Origin: Folioceros fuciformis
Taxonomy: Eukaryota; Anthocerotophyta; Anthocerotopsida; Anthocerotales
Length of the DNA stretch: 63,241 nt
Assembly (NCBI GenBank): GCA_049999805.1
Contig: JBNGIO010005408.1
Coordinates: 1-63,241 of the forward strand
Direction: 5' to 3'
Of this stretch, positions 1 to 11,570 are shown in pieces. Position 1 is the stretch's first letter; each line of letters begins with the position of its first letter. Made by a program: the position numbers and the translations under genes. The notes under the pieces were generated by a model. That model was given only the letters and a program-made list of their open reading frames with translations, searched no databases and was not told the DNA's origin.

Positions 1-420
1 GGCTACTGCTCATCTTTTCACTTCACTTCACACACCAAGGCTACTGCTCATCTTTTCACTTCACTTCACACACCAAGGCTACTGCTCATCTTTTCACGCA
101 CCAAGGCTACTGCTCATCTTTCCACTCTTTGGTAGTTCACTTCACACACCAGGGCTACTGCTCATCTTTTCACTTCACTTCACACACCAAGGCTACTGCT
201 CATCTTTCACTTCACTTCACACACCAAGGCTACTGCTCATCTTTTCACGCACCAAGGCTACTGCTCATCTTTTCACGCACCAAGGCTACTGCTCATCTTT
301 CCACTCTTTGGTAGTTCACTTCACACACCAAGGCTACTGCTCATCTTTCCACCCTTTGGTGGTTCACTTCACACACCAAGGTTACTAGTCATCTTTCCAC
401 TCTTTGGTGGTTCACTTCAC
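1..420. repeat. Tandem minisatellite at the window edge
   Basis: A unit of about 38 bp (core GGCTACTGCTCATCTTTTCA followed by CTTCACTTCACACACCAA) is repeated about a dozen times. Shorter units lack the CTTCACTTCA part, and some units carry an inserted CTTTGGTAGTT. The array runs off the left edge, so its full length is unknown. Translated frames across it are repeat artefacts, not genes. Confidence 0.9.
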
Positions 421-929
421 ACAAGATCGGCGAAGGAAGCAATTTCTCTATGAAACAAAATATATATCCACACTATGATTATTACCCAACAAGGTTTGTG
501 ACTTTAATTTGACTTCCTTTTGGAACACATCATTGCAACCCTTCTACGTACATTGAGACATAAAGATGCAAATTTGTAATACAAAAACTTTGATTCAATT
601 GTTCAATCTGCTACAAGCTTCATGATCAAGCCGCATTATCAAGATAAGCTAGATGCCTACTAACTCTAAGCTTTCTCAACGAACTATCAAAAGAATGTCC
701 ATTCACTCATTCCATACCTCTATATTCTTGCAACATTCCATTGCAAAACTACCTAGGTGAGCATTCTCTGTTGGTATAAATTGTCCATAAAGTTAACTAC
801 CAAAATAACTGTGCCTACCAACTATCCTTTCGTGATAACTTTTCATCTACTAGCTGCCTCTTAGGTCAAAACACAATGGCTTTATCTTCTCTACAGACTT
901 GTTCGTTAAGACTAGTCAACTTGTAGACA

Positions 930-1205
930 AGAGTGTTGGGTTCCAGGAATAGAAGAAGAAGAGCACACAAAGAAATGAGATTGATGTGCTCAGTTCCTAC
1001 TACAGAAGAAGAAGAGCATACAAAGATGTCAGATGGGAGTGCTTGGTTCTAGTGACATAAGAAGAAGAGCACAAAAAGAAATGAGATGAGAGTGTTGGGT
1101 TTTAACGATAGAAGAAGAAGAGCACACAAAGCAATGAGACAGGAGTGCTGGGTTCTAGCGATAGAAGAAGAAGAGCACACAAAGAAATGAGATTGGAGTA
1201 CCATT
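930..1205. repeat. Tandem repeat, about 60-bp unit, five copies
   Basis: Five diverged copies of a unit of about 60 bp contain AGAAGAAGAAGAGCACACAA followed by AGAAATGAGAT and then GGAGTGCTGGGTTCTAGCGAT. No copy holds a plausible reading frame. The preceding 421-929 is AT-rich sequence with nothing recognised. Confidence 0.85.
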
Positions 1206-2743
1206 AGTGGGTTTTGTGAACAAAGATGTCGGGCAACCTGGGTCGGGCCCGATCAATACCGAGCATTTGAGTTCACCTTTTGGTGGGTCCATGAACCCTA
1301 CGTAAACAACTTAGGGTCGATTTCCAACAGCTCAGGCCTGAGCTAGAACTGCATAAGAGACACTTTCTTCGGACTGGGTGCATTGTCTTTTCATTAATCA
1401 CCTAACTTAGAATCAGGGTTACATTTTAAAACCGTGACGATGAAGCCGACTTGGGATGACCATCATCATGACAATACACAATATGAAATAACTTTTAAAT
1501 ATTGCAAGTTCCGCTATGGAAAAGCTTTATTTCCCTGCACTCCCGTCCCAACCTTGTATGTGCTTGCATCATTTTGAAGAAGAGTCAATCATGGAGATGG
1601 TAGTTGCTCTTGCTATGATGGCTATGAGTACTACTAGGTAATAGGATGCTTTGCAAATAGTTGGCAAAGGAAATTGCATTGTCCCAAACCCTAAATCTTA
1701 CATTTTGAATCCCAAGCATAGATGCTTGCCCTATGACAAGAAGCAAACAGTTTGATGAACCACATTTTGCTCATGATGGATTATTGCTTGCGATGATTTT
1801 CATAGACAAATACAGTCCACAAGTTCTAGTGGGTTTGCATCAAGTGGCACTACCAAGTACATCAAACCATGGCAACCAAGGTGTTGGCCAATTTATGAGC
1901 TATATGTTATTATTGATTATCTCCAGCCTTTCAAGAACTTTACAAGGTACTTGCCTACTACTTTCCAATATATTTGTGGTCTAATCTATGATAAATTTGA
2001 GTCTATGGTTGTACCATGGTTGTCTTAGGTCGTTGGCCGAATCATTCCTGTTTAAGAATAAGTGGCAATAGCTCTCCACATCATTCCTGTTCCTAAACCC
2101 GAAATTTTTAATTCTGTCTGCAAAGCCCGTTTCTTGGAGAGACCTTTGTGGATGATTAAGGAGTTTTCAAGAACTTGGGGTGGAAAGGTGGATAAAACCT
2201 CCATAACTTCTTGACTGAAGTCCTAGATGCATACAGCTGAAGAAGAATTGAGCGCAGCTAGAGGCAGACTTATTTCCTCGAGAACACTAGCACCAAAAAC
2301 CCTAGAGTGCATCGTGAACAAGTCTCAGAGGGACACACGATGCCTTGCAAGCACAATGCCTTGCCGCGAGTACCAGGAGAGGAAATGCGTGGCGATGTCC
2401 ATGGAAACGAATGAGACCAAGTGCTGGCCGAAGGCGCGAAAACCAGAGTTTGTTCTAGTTATGCCCGTCTATAACCAGTCAAAGATGAGAATGATGACTT
2501 GTAATTGTCGGTGACACATCATGACTGGTCCATGAACACCTGGGCCAGGTCCTGGTCCGGGTTTTATGTAACCGGGCCGATCGAAATCCCTCACACCCTC
2601 TACCCGTAGCCCGGTATACACGGGATAGCGGACGGACGGAGGGCAATTTCAGTGTGAACGCTACCTACCTCAGAGAATTCCACAGATCTAACACATTGTT
2701 CTCCTCTTTGTTGTCTATCTGATTGAAAACGAGATAAATTACA
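1206..2743. other. Intergenic, no gene recognised
   Basis: Low-complexity and AT-rich sequence with scattered short open frames and no domain I can name. GGGCC-rich stretches near 1230-1260 and 2545-2640 may be remnants of a repeat family. Its right part is the 3' flank of the pirin gene. Confidence 0.5.
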
Positions 2744-4520
2744 TCAGCCCCTGACAGCATCCGATACCCATGTACGTGCCCTCTCAAAGCCATTTCGGTG
2801 ATTATGGTAATCTTCAATAGCCTCCCGTATCTGCCGCTGCGTGTTCATCACAAATGGACCGTACTGAACGATAGGTTCGTCTAAGGGCTGTCCAGCTATG
2901 AGCAGAAACCGACTAGGCTTGTCAGACTGGTTGGAGACGACCAGACCATCGCCCATGCTGAAGAGTACGGTGTAATGAGCATCCACCGTGGTTACATCCG
3001 ACGAACTTCCGAACGTCGTCTGCCCCTCCAAGGTGTAGGAGAAGGCGTTCCAGTCAGCAGGAATGGGCTGATGTACCATTGCTCCAGGGTGTAAAGTGAA
3101 ATCCAGAAACATGGTTGCAGTCCGAGTATACACCTGTGATTTCACGCCCAGAGACTCTCCTGCGATTACCCTGACTTTCACACCATCTTTCTCCACTTCT
3201 CGAACATCCTTGGATTCTAGTTCCTGGTAGGCCGGCTCGATCCTGAAACAACCCGTTTTGACAATTTCAATCATAGTTTACACACCAGAACAAGCATACT
3301 TGCCTGCTCCTGCACAGAAGAGAGGGGAACGTACATCTTGTCTTTGGCTGGTAAGTTAACCCAAAGCTGCAGAGCACGCTGGACCCCATTTGAGGCGGGC
3401 ATTTCAGAATGGACGATGCCTTTTCCTGCTGTCATCCACTGCAACGCACCGAGTGGGTCCGAACTAAGATGAAAATTGCTGCATTACAACCCTCCCTTCT
3501 TTCTTTATCGGCTCATCCTTCAAAATGATTCCATACGTGCGAGGACATACCTGGAGGTCACCAGCCTTTATGGTACCCTTGTGGCCTGCAAAATCTTCGT
3601 GCGTAATAGCACCCTGCAAAGGTCACGCGTTCGGACAGGAAAGCATTTCAGTTGGACCGCGGCAGCAACTACCAGTCACAAACATATCATTAACTCGCAA
3701 TCTAGAGACTGCATACCTCTAACACATAAGTAACGGTCTCAAATCCTGCAATTTCCAAGGAAGCTGTGAGATGCAGGACACCAACTGGAAGTACCACCAC
3801 CACAGAAAACAACTACAACGTACACCCATGCATACCCCGATGCGGATGGTCGGGAAAGCCCGCAGGAGGAGCAACTGCCAGCCACAACGAGTCAAGTTCC
3901 AGGCAAGCACGACACACACTGAACTTCAAAACTCACAATTTGACACCCTTCCTTCTTCCTCCTCTTACGGGTAAGATAGTCGAGCATGAGAAACGGATCC
4001 AACTGCTTCACCTCAGGCCTGCAAACAGCCCACCACAACCCATCAACCACAACCCCGAAATGACGGCATCTGAAACGCTTCCGGCACCAACCCACCTGCC
4101 AATGCTGCGCCTGACTCTGGCGCCCACGCCCTCCGCCTGCTCCACAGACCGCAGCTTCCTGACCAGAGAGCGCGGCTTGGCGAAGGGCACGCCAGCCCCA
4201 GAGCCGGCGACGCTGGACTCAGTCCCAGACATAGTCAGCCCCTGTTTGCGGGGCCGGGTGAAGAAACCGGAAGAGGGTCGGACGGTCGAGGCCCCAGCCA
4301 AGGGATTGCCTTTGGTCACGAAGAGAGCGGCGGGCAGGAGAATGAGGCAAAGCAGGCCCAGGAGGAGCAGGAGATTGGTGAGCAGGGCGGCGCCCAGATC
4401 GAAGTGGCGCTGCGAGGGTGGGAGCCTGGAGAGCCTGGAGGGCCTCGGGGCTTGCAACCTGCGCTGCTGGAACGAGCTCAATCCGCGCTGCTGTTGCTGA
4501 AGCTGGTAACTCGGGGCCAT
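2744..4520 (-). CDS. Pirin (bicupin) with an N-terminal hydrophobic extension
   Basis: Pirins are Fe-binding bicupins; microbial and animal members have quercetin 2,3-dioxygenase or transcription-cofactor activity. Seven exons on the minus strand (4520-4096, 4018-3969, 3874-3836, 3745-3717, 3613-3551, 3438-3335, 3242-2744) keep phase throughout and give about 402 residues. The cupin metal ligands are visible in DHPHRGFETVTY (two His) and WMTAGKGIVHSEMP (His and Glu), followed by LQLWVNLPAKDKM. Three internal exons are very small (50, 39 and 29 bp). The first exon adds about 96 residues before an internal Met (codon at 4232), including a hydrophobic run at residues 43-68. From that Met the protein would be about 306 residues, the usual pirin size. 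Start choice is therefore uncertain: the long form could be membrane-anchored or organelle-targeted. Confidence 0.9.
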
Positions 4521-6134
4521 AGCCGAAGAGCTGGGCCTGCAGTTATATTGCGTCTGCTCCAGCTCTGGGCCCCTGCCCCTGGGGGCTCCATCTCCCAGCT
4601 GCCAGATCCTTCCCGATCACTGAGCGCTCCAACCTGCGCTGCTGCCTAGGGAACATCCCGTCGCCCTTTCCTGCCTCTTTGTAAAATCCCGGAACTCTTC
4701 CCCAGTAAACCGATTCTTTCGTTTTCTCCAAAACATCAGGCGAATATTTATCTCATTCTAACGTCACTAAACGTGACGAATCGTACAAGATTCTTCTTTC
4801 AGTTTTATCCCAGTCCACAGAAGCCCACATCCACACGGGCCAATTAGAACAAGTCTTAAAACAAGAAGCTGGAATCCGTTCTACTAAGAGGACGGGTTGT
4901 ATATTTATTTAATATCAATTTTATAATATTAATAATATATATATAATATAGTTTTTGAGAATGATATTCAATAGGCTCGGTTGTACTTCAATTTTACAGT
5001 AATAGGATTTTGTTTTCAATAATAAAAAATATATTTTATTGAAACTAAAATAAGATATATTTCACCTCCAATAATATTATGTATTTATGATATGTGTATA
5101 TGTATTTATGTGAGTCTTATTGTGGAGTGTTCTTAGATATTTTTCATTATTTTTTTAAAATAAAAGGATTATTATTACTGTTACTATGATTTAATAAGGG
5201 TTATTATTTTGCCCTTCGATACAATGTGTAGTGTGTCTCACACACTCCTCTTGAGTTACAGGTTTGGCTGCTCAACAACGACACATAGATTGTTGCCCTA
5301 AGGTATGTAGATATTGGGCACGCTATTTTTCTTCGTTCAAGGTAGAAAATGTATTCAAGGATTATTTTTGCCCTCCTATAGGCTACCCAATCTAAGAAAA
5401 TCGAACTTGCTCATTTTAGAAGAACAAGAAAACATGGAAAAACCCATCTACCCCTAGAGAGGGAAGTTGGGCATAACTTCATTCTCCTTGCTACTAAGAC
5501 CTATGGAGTAACACGTAAGGCATTCTCCAAGTTTCTAAAGACCTATGCCAAGGCAATCACAATCATAGTCTTGGAAAGTGGAGTTCGTCTACCTTTATTT
5601 CATGTTGTGAATGGTCAAGAAAGGATGTCCATCACTCTTTGTAGGGTGGTGGCAAATGTGGTTTACAAAATGATAGCAAGTACAAGGAAGTGGTGTCAAC
5701 AATTCTAATGACAGATAGACCCTTTCAACTCCCAGATTAGTATTCGAAGGAAGATGAATTTCACCATCTTGTTAAAGTTTATAAACTCCACATCTTCTAG
5801 ACTAGCCTGGGTGGGTGCCTCACTTTGGTGGTTTGTCTCACTCTTTCAAGTCTAGTGATGGTTTCCCAAGCTTGTTTTCCAAGGGGGATTGGTTCTTTGT
5901 TTTCTTCCATCCTTCTTGAGATGGATGGCTTTTCCTATTTTGTTGTTCCACATTTTCTTTTGAATAAAAAAACTTTATATATATATATTTATATAAAATA
6001 AATGTGTAAATATCACACGTCTCATGATCATACTTTTAGGTGTAGAGATAGATAACAACATATAAGTATAAACATTTTAAAGCTTCTTAAAATATGGATG
6101 GGTGTACCATTTACGTACGTACATACCTGCAATC
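4521..6134. other. Intergenic; pirin upstream region and AT-rich tract
   Basis: 4521-4740 is GC-rich and is the likely promoter or 5' UTR of the pirin gene. From about 4880 to 5200 the sequence becomes strongly AT-rich. 5200-6070 shows no gene I recognise; the phrase CTTTGGTGGTTTGTCTCACT suggests decayed mobile-element sequence but no coding domain is left. Confidence 0.5.
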
Positions 6135-8256
6135 CTAAGCCCAAGAAGCGCATAGGAGAGTGACGGCCTCAGCGTTTTTAAGTACAGGTGTGTGATACAG
6201 TTGATATGGAAGTCGAGGTGTTGGAACGGCATGCAGTGGATTTGCTCGGACGAGTGAGAGGCCCGATATCTCCTCCACGTCAACATCCAGGGGCTTCACG
6301 CCTGGCGGAGGGGACCATTCAAATGCTTGAATCAGTCTGGCAGCAACATGATGCACTTGGTTCAGACCCACGAGAGTGCCTGGGCAGCGTCGTCGTCCGG
6401 CCCCGAACGGCAGCAGCTGAAAGTGTTGTCCTTTAACATCGATATCTGGCCTGCATACATGCACCAAGCAGCCCAGATGCATGCGGGGTCGACAAGGAAT
6501 CAGTAGCCAACATTGTTTCCAGGATCACAGACATCGGCTTAGCGCTTAGTACTAGTCAGCCCCTTCGTGTAATCCTAGTAATCTTGAGCGGAAGTGCGCA
6601 AGGCGGGGAAGATGGCTCCAGGATGTTACCGCTCAAGGAACCTCTCGGGGCGGAACTGTTCTGGCTCGTCCCAGGCATCAGGGTCTCGGGCAATGGCCCA
6701 GACGTTGACAAACAAAGTGGTGTTGGCGGGGATGTCGTAACCCATCACCGTGGTCTGCTCAGTGGACATGTGCGGGATCAGGAACGCTCCAGCAGGGTGC
6801 ATGCGGAGTACTTCTTTCATCGTTGCCTGGAAGTATGGCAGCTTGGGAATGTCCGCGTCTGTCACCGACCGCTCCTTTCCCACCACGGAGTCCATTTCGG
6901 CCTGAAGCTTAGATGCCACCTCAGGATATCGGATTATCTCTGCAATGGTCCATTCCAGAACATTGGCTGTGCTCTCAGTCGCGGCCAGCAGAATATCCTG
7001 CTTTCAAGCAAAGCAAGCAAGACTGGAGCTCAGCACCGTCATGGGTTAGGTCTGGACGAATGTCAGTCACGCATGGCGCAGGAAGTTCCAGGCAATGGTG
7101 GCGAGTACCGTGCAGAGAGCTTTGCAACTTGTCTCATCTATGCTCGTGGCCGCATCTTGGTCTGCAAGCTTAAGCAGAACATCGAGGAAGTCGGAATTCG
7201 TTTCGTTAGGGTTCGTCTTGTGATCTGTCACGATATCGTTAAGAAAGCTGTCAAATCGCGTGCTGACCCTGGTCATCCTGTTCCTGGTATGCCTGTCCAG
7301 GAAAGATAAGTACGGAATGTAGTCCCCCACGAGCTGCACTTGGAGAAGCTCAAAGAAGTCCGTTATCAGTTGTGTGGAATCCATTGCCTGCTGTTCCTGA
7401 ATGATCAACAGACAATATCTCCCCAAGAGTTATCTAAGGCACTGATATTAGTATAGAATGTGAAATGGACGATGCTATCCACATGCTTGCAATCTGGAAG
7501 GCCAGTAAGCTCACATCATCGGTGTCAGGCTTCCCTGATGCACTCTTCCTAGCCAGAGGCCCGCCATCGAGAGTGAAAAAACGCTTGCTGAAGCATAGTT
7601 GTGTGATCACGTTGAAAGAAAACATGCTGAAGAAGTCGCGTGTCCTAACAGGGGCACCTTCGTTGCCAATTGCAAGACTGTACAAGGCTGCAAGCAAGGC
7701 TGACGTTTCTGCATTCCGCACGCGGGGTACTCTCTCCTGAGTCATAAGCTCCATTGCCGCGATCTTCCTGCATCGGGCGTGCATTTGACACAGCTAACCA
7801 ACCCGCAACACGCCAAGACACAATGGTGTTCGACTCTGCACTAAGTTTGATCAAACCTGCTTACCTTGCCAGCCGCCAATGCTCCCCGGCAGGAGCAAAT
7901 GCCATGCCTTTAGTGCCGTACATGAGGATCTTATATGCTGAAGATGGTGGGCGAGAAGCAAAAATATGGTCCTGATCTTTCAAAACAATCCTGGCAACCT
8001 CCGCCGTCGACGCCACAATGCAAGGGGCAGATCCCAGCTTCAGGAACATGAGCGGAGTGTATATCTTGGCAAGGTGCGCCAGACGCTGGTGCGGTACCTT
8101 GGAACTGGCAGAAAATATGGTCAGGTTCCCCAGTACGGGAATGCCAGGAGGTCCTGGAGGCAACTTTAGCCGAGGCCCCCTGCTCCTTCTCCAGACGTCG
8201 TAGACAAGGGCCAAGCCGAGTACAGCAAGAGCAAGCCATGGGATCGAGAACCCCAT
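6135..8256 (-). CDS. Cytochrome P450, CYP71-clan type
   Basis: Microsomal haem-thiolate monooxygenase; substrate not predictable. Five exons (8256-7865, 7767-7515, 7396-7109, 6997-6630, 6450-6135) join in phase to about 538 residues, a normal length. Visible are an N-terminal membrane anchor (start Met followed by GFSIPWLALAVLGLALVY), the proline hinge LPPGPPGIPVLGNL, the I-helix oxygen-binding motif AATEST, the K-helix ExxR in MKEVLRMHP, the PERF motif in FRPERFLER and the haem loop FGAGRRRCPG with its ligand Cys. The Met at 8256 was chosen because the anchor begins there; an upstream in-frame Met at 8457 would add 67 residues unlike P450 leaders. No lesion was found. It differs from the P450 relics at 15.5-16.1 and 25.4-27.4 kb in its exon boundaries. 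Confidence 0.93.
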
Positions 8257-9441
8257 GAATGCATGGAATGGATGCGACAAACACTGGTACCTCGGATTTC
8301 CTGTACGCTTGGGAGAGGAAGTGTTAAGTAAAGCATTTTCCGAGTCAGAGCGAAGTTGTGGATTCAGGGAGAGGTGTAGATCTGAGGTCACTCGGTGCAC
8401 GTGAACCATCATTGGTGGATCGTAGTCCCAGGACGTTAGCCTTCCGTACCGTGCCAAACCATGTAATCTGTTGCAAACAGTTGTGAGGGAGTGGTTGACA
8501 ATGTTTTGGACACTCGGTTGTCCCCTATAAGAAAAGTATTCCGGATCACGGGTTAGTAAAGGAAATATCTACCTCACGGTCACATTAAGCATCGCCAATT
8601 GTGCCACATCTACGTGTTCCACCCCCAAGCCACATGTTGCAGTTGCAGAGCTTGGAAAATCTGCTCACGACTCACCACATGCGGCTTTGTTGAAGGTCCG
8701 GCTACTCCGGTATGTCGGCAGCTGCCTTGAGCTTCTTCCTACTCACCACTGATTTCAGTTCCCTCACCTAACGTGATCCTGTACCTCCCAGCCTCCCGTC
8801 CTACGCGCACATTTGCTGGAGGTGGAATCCGTTGGGGCAATTAGGGGGGTGCGATATAGTTTTGGATTTGCCGTGCCATGTGTATGCTGACCACCCGGCC
8901 TCCTAAAACAACCTTGTACACCAAGGGTGGAAGTTTTTTGACCTCCAACGTTGCGAGGGATTTGAAGAAGAACCCACATCACGCACTTCGGAGACCAAAA
9001 TGGAATCCTCCTCTCCATAAATTTGAATAGGTGCTAGTAGAGGATACATATGATCTGACAAGCTGCATACTACCACAGTCGAGGTTGGAATTTGAGTTTC
9101 CTTGGAGTCACTCCTTTGCTGTTTGTTTTACGTCCTATAGTTCCTTCCCGTCCAACCTAACTACTACTAAAAGACCCGTAGATCTATATAGTCTCACCCT
9201 CACATGTTCAACTACTGCCTTGCCTTGCCTTGCCTTGCTCCTAGTATAGTGGTAAATCCATTTATAAAGTAGTCTACACATCCTCTAACAACTTGGGAGG
9301 AAGCCACTAACCCCTATTATCGCTAATTATATAGCCTGACTAAGCCCTGTTATTATTAATTACATAGCTTTCTCCTTTCAAGAGAAGAGCTGGGTTTTGT
9401 ATCTTCTTGTTATAAAATGAAGTCTCGATTGGAGGATGATT
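8257..9441. other. Intergenic between P450 and dirigent genes
   Basis: Upstream region of the P450 gene and 3' flank of the dirigent gene. Mixed-composition sequence with no recognisable gene; the open frames on both strands are short and lack domains. A CCTTG triplication lies at about 9223-9238. Confidence 0.5.
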
Positions 9442-10239
9442 TTACGTAAATGTATTTGAGAAGAGATCGAAGGCTTTGGCCGGGTCGAAGCCGCAGCCGA
9501 CGACCATGCAGGCGATGTCCGCATCGGTCTCGAGGAAGTCATTGACGAAGACAACAGACTCGGTAACGACTCCTCTGGCACAGGCGAAAGCACCAGTTCC
9601 TCCCACCACCGAGTAGGTGTAAGGCTCCGGGAAGATGGCCGTGTTAGGCTCAAATCCTTGGAAGTTGATGCTGCTGTTGGCCGGGAGGCCGCTCTCGCTG
9701 GTGAACGTGAGCGTCCACTTGTTCTCGTAGGCCGAGAACTCTTGATTATCGTAGAAGAGGACGCCACGGGCTTTGGCGATGACGAGGGAGTTGGGATCCG
9801 CCGTAATGGTTGAACTCACCTCGAAGGTGTCGATCCGACCGAAGTCGTTGGGTCCGACCGCCGGCACCGTCTCTACCTCGGTCCCGACGAAGAACTGCTG
9901 AAAGAACCTGATGCAAACGAAAGTGGGCTCAGCCTCCAGCGCGTTGCCACCTTTGATGGCGTTGAGGAAGGCCATCACGTTGGCGCCCGGGGCCGGTGGT
10001 GGCGTTGGCGGGGATGAGTCCCTTCCTTCGTCCTTGGCCTTGACCCTGCCATTGTTCTCACCTACATCCGGATCCTCTTCGTAGGTGGCGCCCATGGAGC
10101 TGCCGAGGGCGCGCAGGTTTGAATCCGGATCCGGTTCGCCGGTGGCGTCCACGGCGCTGCCAGGGGTGGCAGTCAGCACGCATGCCGCCACCGCGGCCAG
10201 GACCAAGGCTGCAACCCACACATGCTTTGAAGTACCCAT
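9442..10239 (-). CDS. Dirigent-like secreted protein, intact
   Basis: Dirigent proteins are small secreted beta-barrels that guide stereoselective phenoxy-radical coupling in lignan and related phenolic pathways. One uninterrupted exon gives 265 residues. A signal peptide follows the chosen Met (GTSKHVWVAALVLAAVAACVL). Next comes an acidic, proline-containing linker of about 80 residues, then a barrel domain with FGRIDTFEV, ARGVLFYDNQEF, SSINFQGFEP and the glycine turn VVGGTGAFACARGVVTE. The Met at 10239 was preferred over an in-frame Met at 10296 because it starts the signal peptide and aligns with the paralogue at 20270. The long linker is unusual for dirigents. The exact subgroup is not certain; related allene-oxide-cyclase-like barrels exist. 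Confidence 0.8.
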   Translation of the reverse strand: MGTSKHVWVAALVLAAVAACVLTATPGSAVDATGEPDPDSNLRALGSSMGATYEEDPDVGENNGRVKAKDEGRDSSPPTPPPAPGANVMAFLNAIKGGNALEAEPTFVCIRFFQQFFVGTEVETVPAVGPNDFGRIDTFEVSSTITADPNSLVIAKARGVLFYDNQEFSAYENKWTLTFTSESGLPANSSINFQGFEPNTAIFPEPYTYSVVGGTGAFACARGVVTESVVFVNDFLETDADIACMVVGCGFDPAKAFDLFSNTFT

Positions 10240-11239
10240 GCTCGGATCCCGTGAGATATATGCTTCCTCGGTAGGCGGAAACCGTGAGTACAGCAAATGG
10301 GAACCAAGGCCCTGCTGGGAATGTGAAGCAGGGTGAAGCAGGAAGCGCTCGCGTTGGTGCTCGCGCTAGCTCCAGGGAGGACAACCCCACTACTGCCCTC
10401 TTATGCGTCTCATGCGACTCATAGGTGCTTAAGATTTTTGGGCGATGCTTAAGCACGCCCCTCACATGGGCCAGCCAGGAATTGCCTCCAAGCTTGCCTC
10501 ATTCGTCTAGTGCTAGTGATCAGCGCACGGAGCGTGGTTCGGGACTTTTGTGATGGTAGAGGCCAACCGAATTGCAAGATCCGTGATGCTTACGATCCGC
10601 AACACCCATGTATATCCTGCCCCTTGTCAACCAGGGTACAAAGGCACACGGTCAATGTGTCCCCAAGTTGGGTGAATGGCTGTATATCATATTACTGACC
10701 TAAAAGATGTTAGAAGCATCCTCCATGAACAAAAAATGTAGATGCTAGAAAAAGGGCCCCTCAACATATCGGCTTATCGGCTTATATATTTCTTTGACAA
10801 TAGTTCGTCGGTAAATTCGTCTTATGTTAAAATTATTTGGAATTATCATTAATAAATAATATTATATACATATAAATTCAAACTAAAATAATATATAAAT
10901 GATAAAATAATAAATTATTAGTGTTGAATAGAAAAGAAGAAAAAGAAGGATTCTATTAAAGTTCACTGAGGATGAAGATTTCCATCATGTGCTTTTGTAT
11001 TAAACAACTTGTACCATACCTAACTATTTGCTCCAAAGAACATTATTCCCTCCAAGGAAAAAAAAGAATTATATTAGGGCAACTCAAAGTTAGGCTTGGC
11101 AGCCGACAGGAATGTCATTTAGTTGCCAAAATAAGTTTGATTGCCAAAATAAGTTTGAGATAGCCAACCGACCATCACAAGACGGGAGTCATTTGGAAAT
11201 GGGGAATGGCCAATTCCCGTATCCTAGAATTTGCCAAGT
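10240..11239. other. Intergenic, AT-rich centre
   Basis: Dirigent upstream region to about 10700, then an AT-rich tract (about 10800-10930) rich in TTATTA and ATAATA. No gene recognised. Confidence 0.5.
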
Positions 11240-11570
11240 TGCCTTGGGTCTATCTTCTAGGTTTTCATGTGTGCCTCCAAGTGCTTGCTTGTCTCTAAGC
11301 CTTTTGTGCCTGTTTGTTTCAATGACATGTTTGCCTAACTCCAGGACTTTTTTTTGGCTACCTTCAAGTGCTTGCTTGTCTCCAAGGCTTTTGTGCTTGT
11401 TTGTTTCATGTTTGCCTACCTCTAAGACTTTCCTCCTTGTTTATGCTTGCATGCTTCCAAGGTTGACATATGTGCCTAGTTCCAAGGTTTTTGCATTAGC
11501 TTGTCTCCAAGGTTTTCGTATCTACTCGTCTCCAAAGCTTTTGTGCTCACATCCAAGGCTTTCATTTCAT
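11240..11570. repeat. Degenerate short tandem repeat (CTTGTCTCCAAGGCTTTTGTG-like)
   Basis: A unit of about 20-25 bp built on CTTGTCTCCAAGGCTTTTGT recurs with many substitutions. The open frame across it (Leu/Cys/Ser-rich) reflects the repeat and is not treated as a gene. Confidence 0.7.

Noticed and set aside
129-314. His/Ser-rich frame across the first minisatellite
   Set aside because: Pure product of the 38-bp repeat; no independent evidence of a gene.
3766-4500. 244-codon plus-strand frame opposite the pirin first exon
   Set aside because: It is antisense to a coding exon with clear pirin similarity downstream and contains no domain.
6600-7000. Apparent one-base frameshift in the I-helix exon of the intact P450
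   Set aside because: On recounting, the exon is 368 bp and fits phase exactly; the shift was a reading error.
6584-7309. 241-codon plus-strand frame across the P450 gene
   Set aside because: Antisense shadow of P450 exons 3 and 4 that also crosses introns.
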